Source of the DNA: Sulfuritalea sp.
Lineage (GTDB): Bacteria > Pseudomonadota > Gammaproteobacteria > Burkholderiales > Rhodocyclaceae
Direction of reading: 5' to 3'
Length of the DNA: 7,137 bases
Assembly (NCBI GenBank): GCA_026399445.1
Contig: JAPLRA010000194.1
Location: forward strand, 1,687-8,823
In this document: piece after piece, positions 1-7,084 of the stretch
Position numbering within the stretch: the stretch's first letter is position 1
How the letters are laid out: the number at the start of each line of letters is the position of its first letter
Notes under the pieces: model-generated
What the model was told of the DNA's origin: nothing
Seen by the model: only the letters and a program-made list of their open reading frames with translations
The model's database searches: none
Program-made: the position numbers and the translations under genes

Positions 1-2129
<2,129 letters not shown>

Positions 2130-2162
2130 GGCGGGGAACGCTGGCTGGGACGCGAAGCAGCG

Positions 2163-2190
2163 ATTTTACGCGAACAAAACGTAGAAAAGC
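2163..2190 (-). promoter_or_regulatory. Possible alaS promoter
   Basis: On the minus strand a TAAAAT hexamer (2168-2163) could be a -10 box, 33 bases before the alaS ATG. The expected -35 position falls in GGCTTT/GCTTTT just past the upstream terminator stem, a poor match to TTGACA. It is proposed because the terminator at 2187-2208 separates alaS from the gene before it, so some promoter is needed in this short gap. The placement is an inference. Confidence 0.25.
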
Positions 2191-2208
2191 CCGCGCGAAG
2201 GCGGGCTT
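2187..2208 (-). terminator. Rho-independent terminator after the EF-hand-like protein gene
   Basis: A perfect 8-bp stem, AAGCCCGC paired with GCGGGCTT, closes a six-base loop. On the minus strand it is followed by TTTTCTACGTTTTG, a broken U tract. It starts 22 bases past the stop codon of the secreted protein gene and lies between it and alaS, as expected for an end-of-transcript signal. Confidence 0.8.
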
Positions 2209-2229
2209 GGGTGGTACGCGACAGGCTGC

Positions 2230-2589
2230 TTACTTGTTCTTGGCCGGGCGATCCTTCTTGCCGTCGTGGTTGCGATCATGCTGACGGTCGTGCTTCTGAT
2301 TCGCGATCTTGCGGCTCTCGACGTTCTGGGCTTTTTCAAGACGCGCACGCTCCTTCGGCGTTACCTTGCCGTCGGCCTTGGCCTTGTCTTCCATCTTCTG
2401 CACGCGCTCCTGGCCTTTTTCCAAACGGGCGGCTTCCTTGCCGGTCAGCTCGCCGGACTTGACGCCCTGATCGATGCGCTGTTGCTGGTTAGCCTGGCGT
2501 TGATCGACCTTGGGCGTGCTGGTTTGCGCCAGAACCGGAAGGGCAAAAGCGGCAAGAACAGCGACCAGCAGAGTGGATGTGCGTTTCAT
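2230..2589 (-). CDS. Small secreted helical protein with EF-hand-like loops
   Basis: 119 residues, starting at an ATG with AAGGAG (2601-2596) six bases upstream. The same frame extends 41 codons further upstream, but that start lacks a ribosome site and would bury the signal peptide. Residues 1-21 form a classical signal peptide (MKRTSTLLVAVLAAFALPVLA, probable cleavage before Q22), so the protein acts in the periplasm or outside. The mature part is hydrophilic, rich in Q, K, E and R, and probably helical. Two similar units occur: GVKSGELTGKEAARLEKGQ (42-60) and KADGKVTPKERARLEKAQ (71-88). Each fits the second half of an EF-hand loop (G at position 6, hydrophobic at 8, E at 12), but the acidic residues at positions 1 and 3 are missing. 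The tail has DRNHDGKKD (105-113), which matches the calcium-loop pattern DxNxDGxxD. The function is unknown; calcium or other metal binding is possible. It lies between ugpQ and alaS and ends at its own terminator. Confidence 0.85.
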   Translation of the reverse strand: MKRTSTLLVAVLAAFALPVLAQTSTPKVDQRQANQQQRIDQGVKSGELTGKEAARLEKGQERVQKMEDKAKADGKVTPKERARLEKAQNVESRKIANQKHDRQHDRNHDGKKDRPAKNK

Positions 2590-2663
2590 TTGTTGCTCCT
2601 TGTGTTTGAAATGGGACAGCCCCATGCGCAGAATAACGCCAGAGACAACCCGGCGCTGACAAT

Positions 2664-2700
2664 CGAAATGTAAGCGGCTGTTAGCCGGACTTACATTTCG
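2664..2700. repeat. Long inverted repeat spanning the ugpQ stop codon
   Basis: CGAAATGTAAG (2664-2674) is the exact reverse complement of CTTACATTTCG (2690-2700). Inside it, CGGCT (2675-2679) pairs with AGCCG (2683-2687) around a GTT loop, leaving a two-base bulge (GA, 2688-2689). The fold therefore has 16 pairs. The right arm contains the ugpQ stop codon (2693-2691) and its last codons. No U tract follows on the minus strand, so it is not a standard intrinsic terminator. It may protect the ugpQ mRNA end, weaken transcription into the next gene, or be a protein-binding site. Confidence 0.7.
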
Positions 2701-3410
2701 GATGGAATCCAAAGATCGGGCCGGTCTGTGAACACGGCGCTGACGCCCATGGCAAACAGACGATCGGCATCTTCACGGCGATTGACCGTGTAACACCGCA
2801 ACGGAAACCCTGCGGAAAGCACAGCGTGCGCCGCGTCGGCGGTCAGCTTGCGCGCTGACGAATGCAAGGCTAGCGCGCCCGATCCGGCCACTTGCTCGCG
2901 CCAGTCGGCCGGTATCGCCTCGACCAGCAGGGCGCGCGGCACGTTGGACGCTTCGCTCGCCGCGGTGCGCAGGGCTTCCGCCGAGAACGACGACAGCAGC
3001 AGCGTGCACGTTGCCGCCGCGGTATGGCGGGCCACGACGCGTCCGGTCTCCGCCTCCTGCCCGGCAGACGGCTTGATTTCGACATTGGCCCACAAGCCCA
3101 GCGCGGCACAGAGTTGCAGCGCCGCATCAAGCGTCGGCAGTGGCTCCATGGCGAACGCCACATGATGCCGGGTGCCGGCATCGAGTTCGGCCAGCCGGGC
3201 CGAGTCCGTGTCCGCGACCCGCCCCCGCCCGGAGGTGGTGCGCTCCAGCGTTTCGTCGTGAATCAGCACCGGCACACCATCGGCGGCAAGCATCGCATCG
3301 AACTCGACGCCGCGACAACCCAGACGCGCCGCCAGCCGAAGGCCGGCCAGGGTGTTCTCCGGCGTCAGGGCGCCGCCGCAACGGTGCGCGATGATGCGCG
3401 GATAGATCAC
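2691..3410 (-). CDS. ugpQ: Glycerophosphodiester phosphodiesterase (UgpQ type)
   Basis: Hydrolyses glycerophosphodiesters, such as deacylated phospholipid head groups, to sn-glycerol-3-phosphate plus the alcohol. The 239 residues match the cytoplasmic UgpQ size (E. coli about 247), and no signal peptide is present. The GDPD TIM-barrel signature is complete: H9-R10, E18-N19 in PENT, E36 and D38 in GVEFD, H51-D52 in LIHDETLERTT, E111 and K113 in NVEIKP, then YTVN (207-210) and FTDRPD (227-232). The start is GTG at 3410. It overlaps the TGA of the upstream ugpB-like gene as GTGA (3410-3407), and no clear Shine-Dalgarno precedes it, so translation is probably coupled. The stop lies inside a long inverted repeat. 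Catalytic residues look intact. Family assignment is firm; true substrate range is not visible from sequence. Confidence 0.93.
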   Translation of the reverse strand: MIYPRIIAHRCGGALTPENTLAGLRLAARLGCRGVEFDAMLAADGVPVLIHDETLERTTSGRGRVADTDSARLAELDAGTRHHVAFAMEPLPTLDAALQLCAALGLWANVEIKPSAGQEAETGRVVARHTAAATCTLLLSSFSAEALRTAASEASNVPRALLVEAIPADWREQVAGSGALALHSSARKLTADAAHAVLSAGFPLRCYTVNRREDADRLFAMGVSAVFTDRPDLWIPSEM

Positions 3411-4699
3411 GGCTTGCGCGAACCCGCTGCTGGTTTGGCGGGTGGCGCGATGGCAGCTTTGGGAACTGCGGGAGCTATCGCCTCATTGACCCGACGCACG
3501 GTATTGTCGAGCGCCTCTTTGGCGGGCCGATCGGTGGTCCAGACAAAGGCTACCTCTTCACCGAGAAATTCATGCAGGCGATCGCGGACCGGCCCGTGTC
3601 TGGCTCGCGTACTGCCCTTCTTCGACACCGACAGGCGCTTTTGCGCCGCATCGAGCAGGTTGTGGGGAATCCCCGAATCGCGCAGCGCGCTTACCGCCCC
3701 CGGCGTCATCGGCAAATAGCTGGTGGCGTGCACCCACTCCTTCTGCACCTCAGGTCGCAGCAGGAATGTCATGAAGCGCGCCGCCAGCTTGTCTTCGTCC
3801 TTCTTGTGCCCGGCCAGCACCCACAATCCAGCACCGTCAGCCAGCACGTCGGCCGGCTTGGCAGCATAAACATCGTCGTAGTGCGGCAGGGCTGCCATGC
3901 CGACATCGATTCCGGCGCGCCTGGCTTCGGCATACAGCGAAGATTCGCCGGTCAGCATCGCGCATTCACCGCTGAGAAAACGCCGGTTGCCTTCGCGTGC
4001 CGGCCCCGAGTAATGGAAGTAGCGACTCTTCTGCCAACTTGCCAGAAGCGCCAGGTGCTTGACGTTGACCATGCCGTTTGCCAGCACCTTGTCCACCTTG
4101 CCAAGCTTTGCCACCACGGCCTCGCCCGCCTGCGACGACACATTCTCGGAATGAACCCAGGCAAACCGTGCGGTGGTCAGCGGACACTTGCCTCCCTTGT
4201 CGTAAATCTCGCCCGCGGTTTTCTGCAGTTCCCACCAGGTCTTGCCCGGCCGCTCCGGATCGACCCCGGCCTTGCGCAGGGCAACGCGGTTGACGAACAA
4301 CACCGGCAGCGAAAGCGCCAGCGGCAAGGCCTGAATGCGCCCGCTCGCATCGTCCACCGCATCGGCGACCTGTGGGTAGAACTGCGCGGCGTCGAATTTC
4401 TGCCCCGCTTCGCGCATGACCTCATGCAAGGCACGGAAACGCGGCCGCGTGCCGAAGAACTCCATGCTGTCGTCGGGATCGAGCAGCGCAAGATGAGGCA
4501 ACGCGTGCTTGTTCTCCAGCCCGCGGGCATCCTGCAGGACCACCTTGCCCTTGCCTTTCAGCTCGTCGTTGAAGCGCAGCACCTGCGTCGCCAGTGTGTC
4601 CAGCGCCTTGCCGTCGAGATCGTGGCGCAGGCTGATCTCCTGGGCGAAAGCCGGGCAGGCCGCGCCGCAGGCGAGCAAAATCCAAAGAATTCGTTTCAT
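3407..4699 (-). CDS. ugpB: UgpB-like periplasmic solute-binding protein of an ABC transporter
   Basis: Binding protein that delivers glycerol-3-phosphate or a glycerophosphodiester to an ABC permease. It has 430 residues, close to E. coli UgpB (438). The chosen ATG at 4699 has GAGAGG seven bases upstream and begins a signal peptide (MKRILWILLACGAACPAFA, cleavage near 19); an in-frame ATG at 4714 has no ribosome site. UgpB landmarks seen: LPVLFVNRVALRKAGVDPE (131-149) with KTWWEL, KCPLTTARFAWVHSENVSS (171-189), FLSGECAMLTGESS (241-254), DGAGLWVLAG (288-297), EWVHATSYLPMT (321-332), and EEVAFVWTTDRPAKEALD near 381-398. The C-terminal 20 residues form an Ala/Pro/Lys tail. The region around 178-182 is shorter than the tryptophan-rich segment I recall from E. 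coli UgpB, so ligand preference could differ. It is coupled to ugpQ by a four-base overlap; ugpA, ugpE and ugpC are absent here. Confidence 0.85.
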   Translation of the reverse strand: MKRILWILLACGAACPAFAQEISLRHDLDGKALDTLATQVLRFNDELKGKGKVVLQDARGLENKHALPHLALLDPDDSMEFFGTRPRFRALHEVMREAGQKFDAAQFYPQVADAVDDASGRIQALPLALSLPVLFVNRVALRKAGVDPERPGKTWWELQKTAGEIYDKGGKCPLTTARFAWVHSENVSSQAGEAVVAKLGKVDKVLANGMVNVKHLALLASWQKSRYFHYSGPAREGNRRFLSGECAMLTGESSLYAEARRAGIDVGMAALPHYDDVYAAKPADVLADGAGLWVLAGHKKDEDKLAARFMTFLLRPEVQKEWVHATSYLPMTPGAVSALRDSGIPHNLLDAAQKRLSVSKKGSTRARHGPVRDRLHEFLGEEVAFVWTTDRPAKEALDNTVRRVNEAIAPAVPKAAIAPPAKPAAGSRKP

Positions 4700-4713
4700 G
4701 GTGCCGCCTCTCA

Positions 4714-4730
4714 TCCGCTGAACAAGCGGA
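4714..4730 (-). other. Small hairpin in the ugpB leader
   Basis: TCCGCT (4714-4719) and AGCGGA (4725-4730) form a perfect 6-bp stem with a five-base loop. It lies in the predicted 5' untranslated RNA of the ugpB-like gene, just before its ribosome site. It might affect mRNA stability or start-site access, or be chance. Confidence 0.3.
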
Positions 4731-4731
4731 G

Positions 4732-4760
4732 TTTATACGCGATCCACTGCGCTCCAGACA
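4732..4760 (-). promoter_or_regulatory. Probable ugpB promoter
   Basis: On the minus strand TATAAA (4737-4732) is a good -10 box. With a 17-base spacer the -35 is TGTCTG (4760-4755), a partial match. Transcription would begin near 4725, about 25 bases before the ugpB ATG. No Pho box or other named operator is evident. Confidence 0.5.
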
Positions 4761-4768
4761 GATTGCGC

Positions 4769-4796
4769 CTGTCGGGTATCTCGACTACCCTATATT
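4769..4796 (+). promoter_or_regulatory. Possible promoter of the duplicated membrane protein gene
   Basis: TATATT (4791-4796) is a good -10 candidate about 50 bases before the chosen start. The -35 is weak (CTGTCG at 4769-4774, 16-base spacer). The spacer carries overlapping inverted repeats: GTCG/CGAC (4771-4774 and 4782-4785) and GGGTA/TACCC (4774-4778 and 4786-4790), which could be an operator. The gene is divergent from ugpB, so a promoter must lie in this gap. Confidence 0.4.
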
Positions 4797-4847
4797 GATC
4801 TGCAAAGTATGGAGGAAAGGGCCGTTCGAGCCCGCCGTGGAAGCGCC

Positions 4848-5423
4848 ATGAATAATGCACAACGAATCGCGCTGGTCGTCGCAGTCGCCAACCTTGTGTT
4901 GCTTCTGATGTTCCCGCCCTACGATTACATTTCACTGCAACGCGGCGGCATCCCGACCTTCGACGGCTTCTACATCGCTTTCGGTTCCCATCAGAATCGC
5001 ACGGTGAATGCAAACTTCCTTACGCTCGAAGTCATCGTGGTCCTGATCAATGCCTTTATCGCCCTGCTGCTGTTGCGCGATCCGCCGCTACGGCAACTCA
5101 CGCGTCCCGGGGGTAATCGCAAACAAAGAATCGTGCTGGGGCTGGTGGCGATCAATCTGGTTCTGGTGCTCCTGTTTCCTCCCTTCGAGTTCTTCGGCGC
5201 AATCACCAAAGCCGCCCTGCCCACCTTCGAAGGCTTCTACTTTGTCTTTGCCGACAACTCCCAGCGGCAACTGATAGCGCCGATCCTGTACATCGAAGTC
5301 GCCCTGATCATTATCAATGGCGCCCTGCTCTGGCTGGTATTCAAGGACAAGGGGCCGGGCGAAGCTTCCGCGGAACAGGTGAGGGAACTGGCCCAGCGGG
5401 TTCGCGCGGCGCAGAAGAAGTAA
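4848..5423 (+). CDS. Four-helix membrane protein built from a duplicated two-helix unit
   Basis: 191 residues, function unknown. The ATG at 4848 is chosen because GGAAG sits four bases upstream and the protein then begins MNNAQRI, matching the start of its second half. An in-frame ATG at 4809 would add 13 charged residues and lacks a ribosome site. Predicted membrane helices: about 6-23, 57-76, 94-111 and 145-165. Residues 2-79 and 90-167 are copies: QRI (5-7 / 93-95), NLVL (15-18 / 103-106), FPPYD / FPPFE (22-26 / 110-114), PTFDGFY / PTFEGFY (36-42 / 125-131), and LEVIVVLIN / IEVALIIIN near 60 and 149. The first segment pair shares 13 of 22 positions. The conserved loop between helices of each unit carries the FPP and PTF-GFY motifs. 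A short charged tail (about 168-191), probably helical, follows. It stands alone, with a hairpin after it; nothing around it indicates a role. Confidence 0.85.
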   Translation: MNNAQRIALVVAVANLVLLLMFPPYDYISLQRGGIPTFDGFYIAFGSHQNRTVNANFLTLEVIVVLINAFIALLLLRDPPLRQLTRPGGNRKQRIVLGLVAINLVLVLLFPPFEFFGAITKAALPTFEGFYFVFADNSQRQLIAPILYIEVALIIINGALLWLVFKDKGPGEASAEQVRELAQRVRAAQKK

Positions 5424-5440
5424 AGCCCGATCGCCGTAGC

Positions 5441-5462
5441 GAGGCCGCGCTGGCGCGGCCTC
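5441..5462 (+). terminator. GC-rich hairpin terminator after the membrane protein gene
   Basis: GAGGCCGCG (5441-5449) pairs perfectly with CGCGGCCTC (5454-5462) around CTGG. It starts 17 bases after the stop codon. The following CGTCTTGTCTT is only moderately T-rich, so termination may be partial. The tRNA promoter begins within five bases of it. Confidence 0.65.
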
Positions 5463-5466
5463 CGTC

Positions 5467-5494
5467 TTGTCTTCGCCGATATCTTCGGTATAAT
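5467..5494 (+). promoter_or_regulatory. tRNA-Arg promoter
   Basis: A perfect TATAAT -10 (5489-5494) is preceded by TTGTCT (5467-5472) with a 16-base spacer. Transcription should begin near 5501, a few bases before the mature tRNA. The segment after the -10 is C-rich (TCGGCCCTC), which in stable-RNA promoters usually goes with stringent (ppGpp) control; that last point is an inference from known promoters. Confidence 0.8.
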
Positions 5495-5507
5495 TCGGCC
5501 CTCTCAA

Positions 5508-5584
5508 GCGCCCGTAGCTCATCTGGATAGAGTACTTGGCTACGAACCAAGGGGTAGGGAGTTCGAATCTCTCCGGGCGCACCA
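5508..5584 (+). tRNA. tRNA-Arg (anticodon ACG)
   Basis: A complete 77-base cloverleaf. The acceptor stem GCGCCCG (5508-5514) pairs with CGGGCGC (5574-5580), followed by discriminator A and an encoded CCA (5582-5584). The D stem is GCTC/GAGT. The anticodon stem CTTGG/CCAAG closes the loop CTACGAA with anticodon ACG at 5542-5544. The T arm is GGGAG-TTCGAAT-CTCTC. It reads CGN arginine codons once A34 is changed to inosine by TadA. It is a single-gene unit with its own promoter and terminator. Confidence 0.98.
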
Positions 5585-5593
5585 GTATCAAAC

Positions 5594-5622
5594 AAAGGGT
5601 CTGCAGAAATGCAGGCCCTTTT
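5594..5622 (+). terminator. Rho-independent terminator of the tRNA-Arg gene
   Basis: A 12-bp stem (5594-5605 with 5610-5621, one G-U pair) closes a GAAA loop and ends in TTTT. It begins ten bases after the tRNA CCA. The A-rich left flank and T-rich right flank make a textbook intrinsic terminator. Confidence 0.9.
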
Positions 5623-5648
5623 CATTTGCGGCGATACTTGCGAACGAA

Positions 5649-5662
5649 GGGGCATTTGCCCC
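5649..5662 (+). other. Palindrome in the leader of the DUF2855 gene
   Basis: GGGGCA and TGCCCC form a 6-bp inverted repeat with two T between them, ten bases before the ribosome site of the next gene. It could be an operator half-site pair. A two-base loop is too tight for a full RNA hairpin, so only the outer pairs would form. A weak -10-like GATACT lies upstream at 5633-5638, but I could not place a convincing -35. Confidence 0.3.
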
Positions 5663-5682
5663 GAATCATGCGGAGGTGCGCG

Positions 5683-6795
5683 ATGAACACGATTGATTTC
5701 CTCGTTGGCAAGGATCAACTGGCCCGGACCGAGCTGCGCGAAACGCAGGAGGAAGCCCTCGAAGACGGCCAGGTTCGGCTGTGCGTGGACAGGTTTGCGC
5801 TGACGGCCAACAACATCACCTACGCCGCCTTTGGCGACGCGATGAACTACTGGGGTTTCTATCCGGCCGATGCCGGATGGGGGCGCATACCGGTCTGGGG
5901 TTTTGGCACCGTGGTGGAGTCGCGGCACGCCGGCGTATCGGTCGGCGAGAAGTTCTATGGCTACTACCCGATGTCGTCCAGCGTCACGCTGCAGCCCACG
6001 CGCCATTCACCGGAGGGATTCTTCGACGGCGCCGAGCATCGCGCCGCTCTGCATGCCGTCTACAACAACTATTTGCGCTGCAGCGCCGACCTCTTTTATA
6101 CGCCGCAGACGGAAGATGTTCAGGCACTGCTGCGTCCCCTGTTCATCACCTCATGGCTGATTGATGATTTCCTCGCGGACAACGATTTTTTCGGCGGCGG
6201 CGTCATGCTGCTTTCCAGTGCGTCGAGCAAGACCGCCTACGGCACGGCATTTCAGCTCGCCCAACGGCAAGGTATCGAAGTAGTCGGCCTGACGTCGGCC
6301 GCCAATCTGGAGTTCTGCAACAGCCTCGGTTGCTATCACCGGGTTCTGGCCTACGATCAACTCGATCGGGTCGCCGCCGATGCAACCTGCGTCTACATCG
6401 ACTTCGCCGGCAATGCGGACCTGCGCAGGGCAATTCACACCCGCTTCTCCAACCTGAAATACAGCAGTTCCATCGGTGGCACGCATGTCGAGCAACTGGG
6501 TGGCGCCAAAGACCTTCCCGGGCCACGAGCCACGCTATTTTTTGCGCCGGCGCAAATCAAGAAACGCAGCGCGGAATGGGGCGCAAACATTTTGGGCCAG
6601 CGCCTGCTGTCGGCATGGAACGGGTTCGTCGGCAAGGTGTGCGATCCGGTGTCGCCCTGGCTGGTGGTCGAGCATCACTTCGGGCCGGATGCGGTTCAGG
6701 CCACCTATGCCGCGGTACTCAGCGGGCATGGCAACCCACGCGTCGGACATATTCTTTCGCTGGCGCCAAAAGAAAAAGGCCAGACCCGAATCTGA
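5683..6795 (+). CDS. DUF2855 family protein, distant relative of medium-chain dehydrogenases
   Basis: 370 residues; no established reaction. The ATG at 5683 has GGAGG six bases upstream. The frame stays open upstream through the tRNA and its terminator, and an in-frame ATG at 5668 lacks a site, so those starts are rejected. The N-terminal part resembles a GroES-like fold: VDRFALTANNITYAAFGD (35-52), then MNYWGFYP (54-61) and the IPVWGFGTVVES strand (69-80), with VSVGEKFYGYYP near 85-96. The middle resembles a nucleotide-binding Rossmann unit: GGGVMLLSSASSKTAYGTAF (171-190) followed by IEVVGLTS (198-205). I see no catalytic zinc ligand set, in line with the family. Cytoplasmic, with no signal peptide or helices. 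It follows the tRNA terminator, so it is probably transcribed alone. Family membership is recalled from its sequence character; the reaction, probably NAD(P)-linked if any, is unproven. Confidence 0.85.
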   Translation: MNTIDFLVGKDQLARTELRETQEEALEDGQVRLCVDRFALTANNITYAAFGDAMNYWGFYPADAGWGRIPVWGFGTVVESRHAGVSVGEKFYGYYPMSSSVTLQPTRHSPEGFFDGAEHRAALHAVYNNYLRCSADLFYTPQTEDVQALLRPLFITSWLIDDFLADNDFFGGGVMLLSSASSKTAYGTAFQLAQRQGIEVVGLTSAANLEFCNSLGCYHRVLAYDQLDRVAADATCVYIDFAGNADLRRAIHTRFSNLKYSSSIGGTHVEQLGGAKDLPGPRATLFFAPAQIKKRSAEWGANILGQRLLSAWNGFVGKVCDPVSPWLVVEHHFGPDAVQATYAAVLSGHGNPRVGHILSLAPKEKGQTRI

Positions 6796-6801
6796 CCTTT
6801 T
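6774..6801 (+). terminator. Terminator overlapping the end of the DUF2855 gene
   Basis: AAAAGGCCAGA (6774-6784) pairs with TCTGACCTTTT (6791-6801) with a single C-A mismatch and a CCCGAA loop. The right arm contains the TGA stop (6793-6795) and ends in TTTT. The stem has A and T flanks of a normal intrinsic terminator, and it could act in both directions. Confidence 0.65.
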
Positions 6802-6876
6802 GAAAATGGTGGGGTGAGCGCTACACAATAACAAACGCAAACCTCTGTGCCGCAAGGATCTTCAATTTTGTCATTT

Positions 6877-6900
6877 CCAAAGTACCCCCAAAACTACCCC
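6877..6900. repeat. Near-tandem repeat, CCAAAGTACCCC / CCAAAACTACCCC
   Basis: Two near-identical units lie end to end, sharing one C (6877-6888 and 6888-6900). Read on the minus strand they are G-rich blocks of the GGGGTA-TTTTGG type. I associate such blocks with sequence next to tyrosine integrase genes of genomic islands, but that is memory and not a match I could test. Confidence 0.5.
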
Positions 6901-6937
6901 GCCGGAACAAGGCTGCCCTTGAAAAGAACTTCACCGC

Positions 6938-6977
6938 TCACCAAAACTGACCCACATGTTCTCACAAAAGCTGATCC
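6938..6977. repeat. Imperfect direct repeat with a 24-base period
   Basis: TCACCAAAACTGACCC (6938-6953) and TCACAAAAGCTGATCC (6962-6977) agree at 13 of 16 positions with no gap. They may be binding sites for one protein, or repeated end sequences left by an insertion sequence. Confidence 0.5.
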
Positions 6978-7018
6978 GGCGTTTGCACGAGAGCTTGTCG
7001 TTCGGGACCAGCCGTGTG

Positions 7019-7047
7019 TTGACAACTGCTATACGCGCCCGTAAGCT
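7019..7047 (+). promoter_or_regulatory. Probable promoter and operator region of the antitoxin gene
   Basis: A perfect TTGACA (7019-7024) is followed after 17 bases by TAAGCT (7042-7047), a weak -10. TATATC at 7051 is a better hexamer but is too far from the -35. TGTGTA occurs at 7047-7052 and again at 7062-7067, and TGTGTT at 7015-7020. Antitoxins of this type repress their own promoter, so these repeats are candidate operator sites. Confidence 0.45.
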
Positions 7048-7084
7048 GTGTATATCTATTGTGTGTACGAACCAGGAGAAACTC

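Larger units (their letters stand above)
6802..7084. other. Gene-free stretch with short repeats before the antitoxin gene
   Basis: No convincing gene is seen in these 283 bases on either strand. The 65-codon frame at 6847-7044 has no ATG start, no ribosome site and no recognisable protein character. Base composition is visibly less GC-rich than the neighbouring genes. The stretch holds two separate repeat pairs (6877-6900 and 6938-6977) and the promoter of the next gene. It probably marks the join between conserved chromosome and accessory DNA. Confidence 0.6.

Noticed and set aside
2892..3719. Plus-strand open frame of 275 codons
   Set aside because: It is antisense to ugpQ and the end of the ugpB-like gene; both of those show real family signatures.
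4667..4689. Lipoprotein signal at LLAC (residues 8-11) of the UgpB-like protein
   Set aside because: The hydrophobic stretch before the cysteine is too short, and an ordinary AFA cleavage site follows at residue 19.
3572..4798. Plus-strand open frame of 408 codons
   Set aside because: It is antisense to the ugpB-like gene and its promoter; it shows no domain and has no ribosome site.
5536..5682. Upstream extension of the DUF2855 protein into the tRNA
   Set aside because: The frame happens to be open, but it would translate the tRNA and terminator. The ATG at 5683 has a clear GGAGG site.
5088..6006. Minus-strand open frames across the membrane protein, tRNA and DUF2855 genes
   Set aside because: They read through the tRNA and its terminator and oppose better supported genes.
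6813..6942. GGTGAGCG (6813-6820) and CGCTCACC (6935-6942) as terminal inverted repeats of a tiny element
   Set aside because: Eight bases at this distance can occur by chance, no target duplication is seen, and nothing between them looks like a mobile element.
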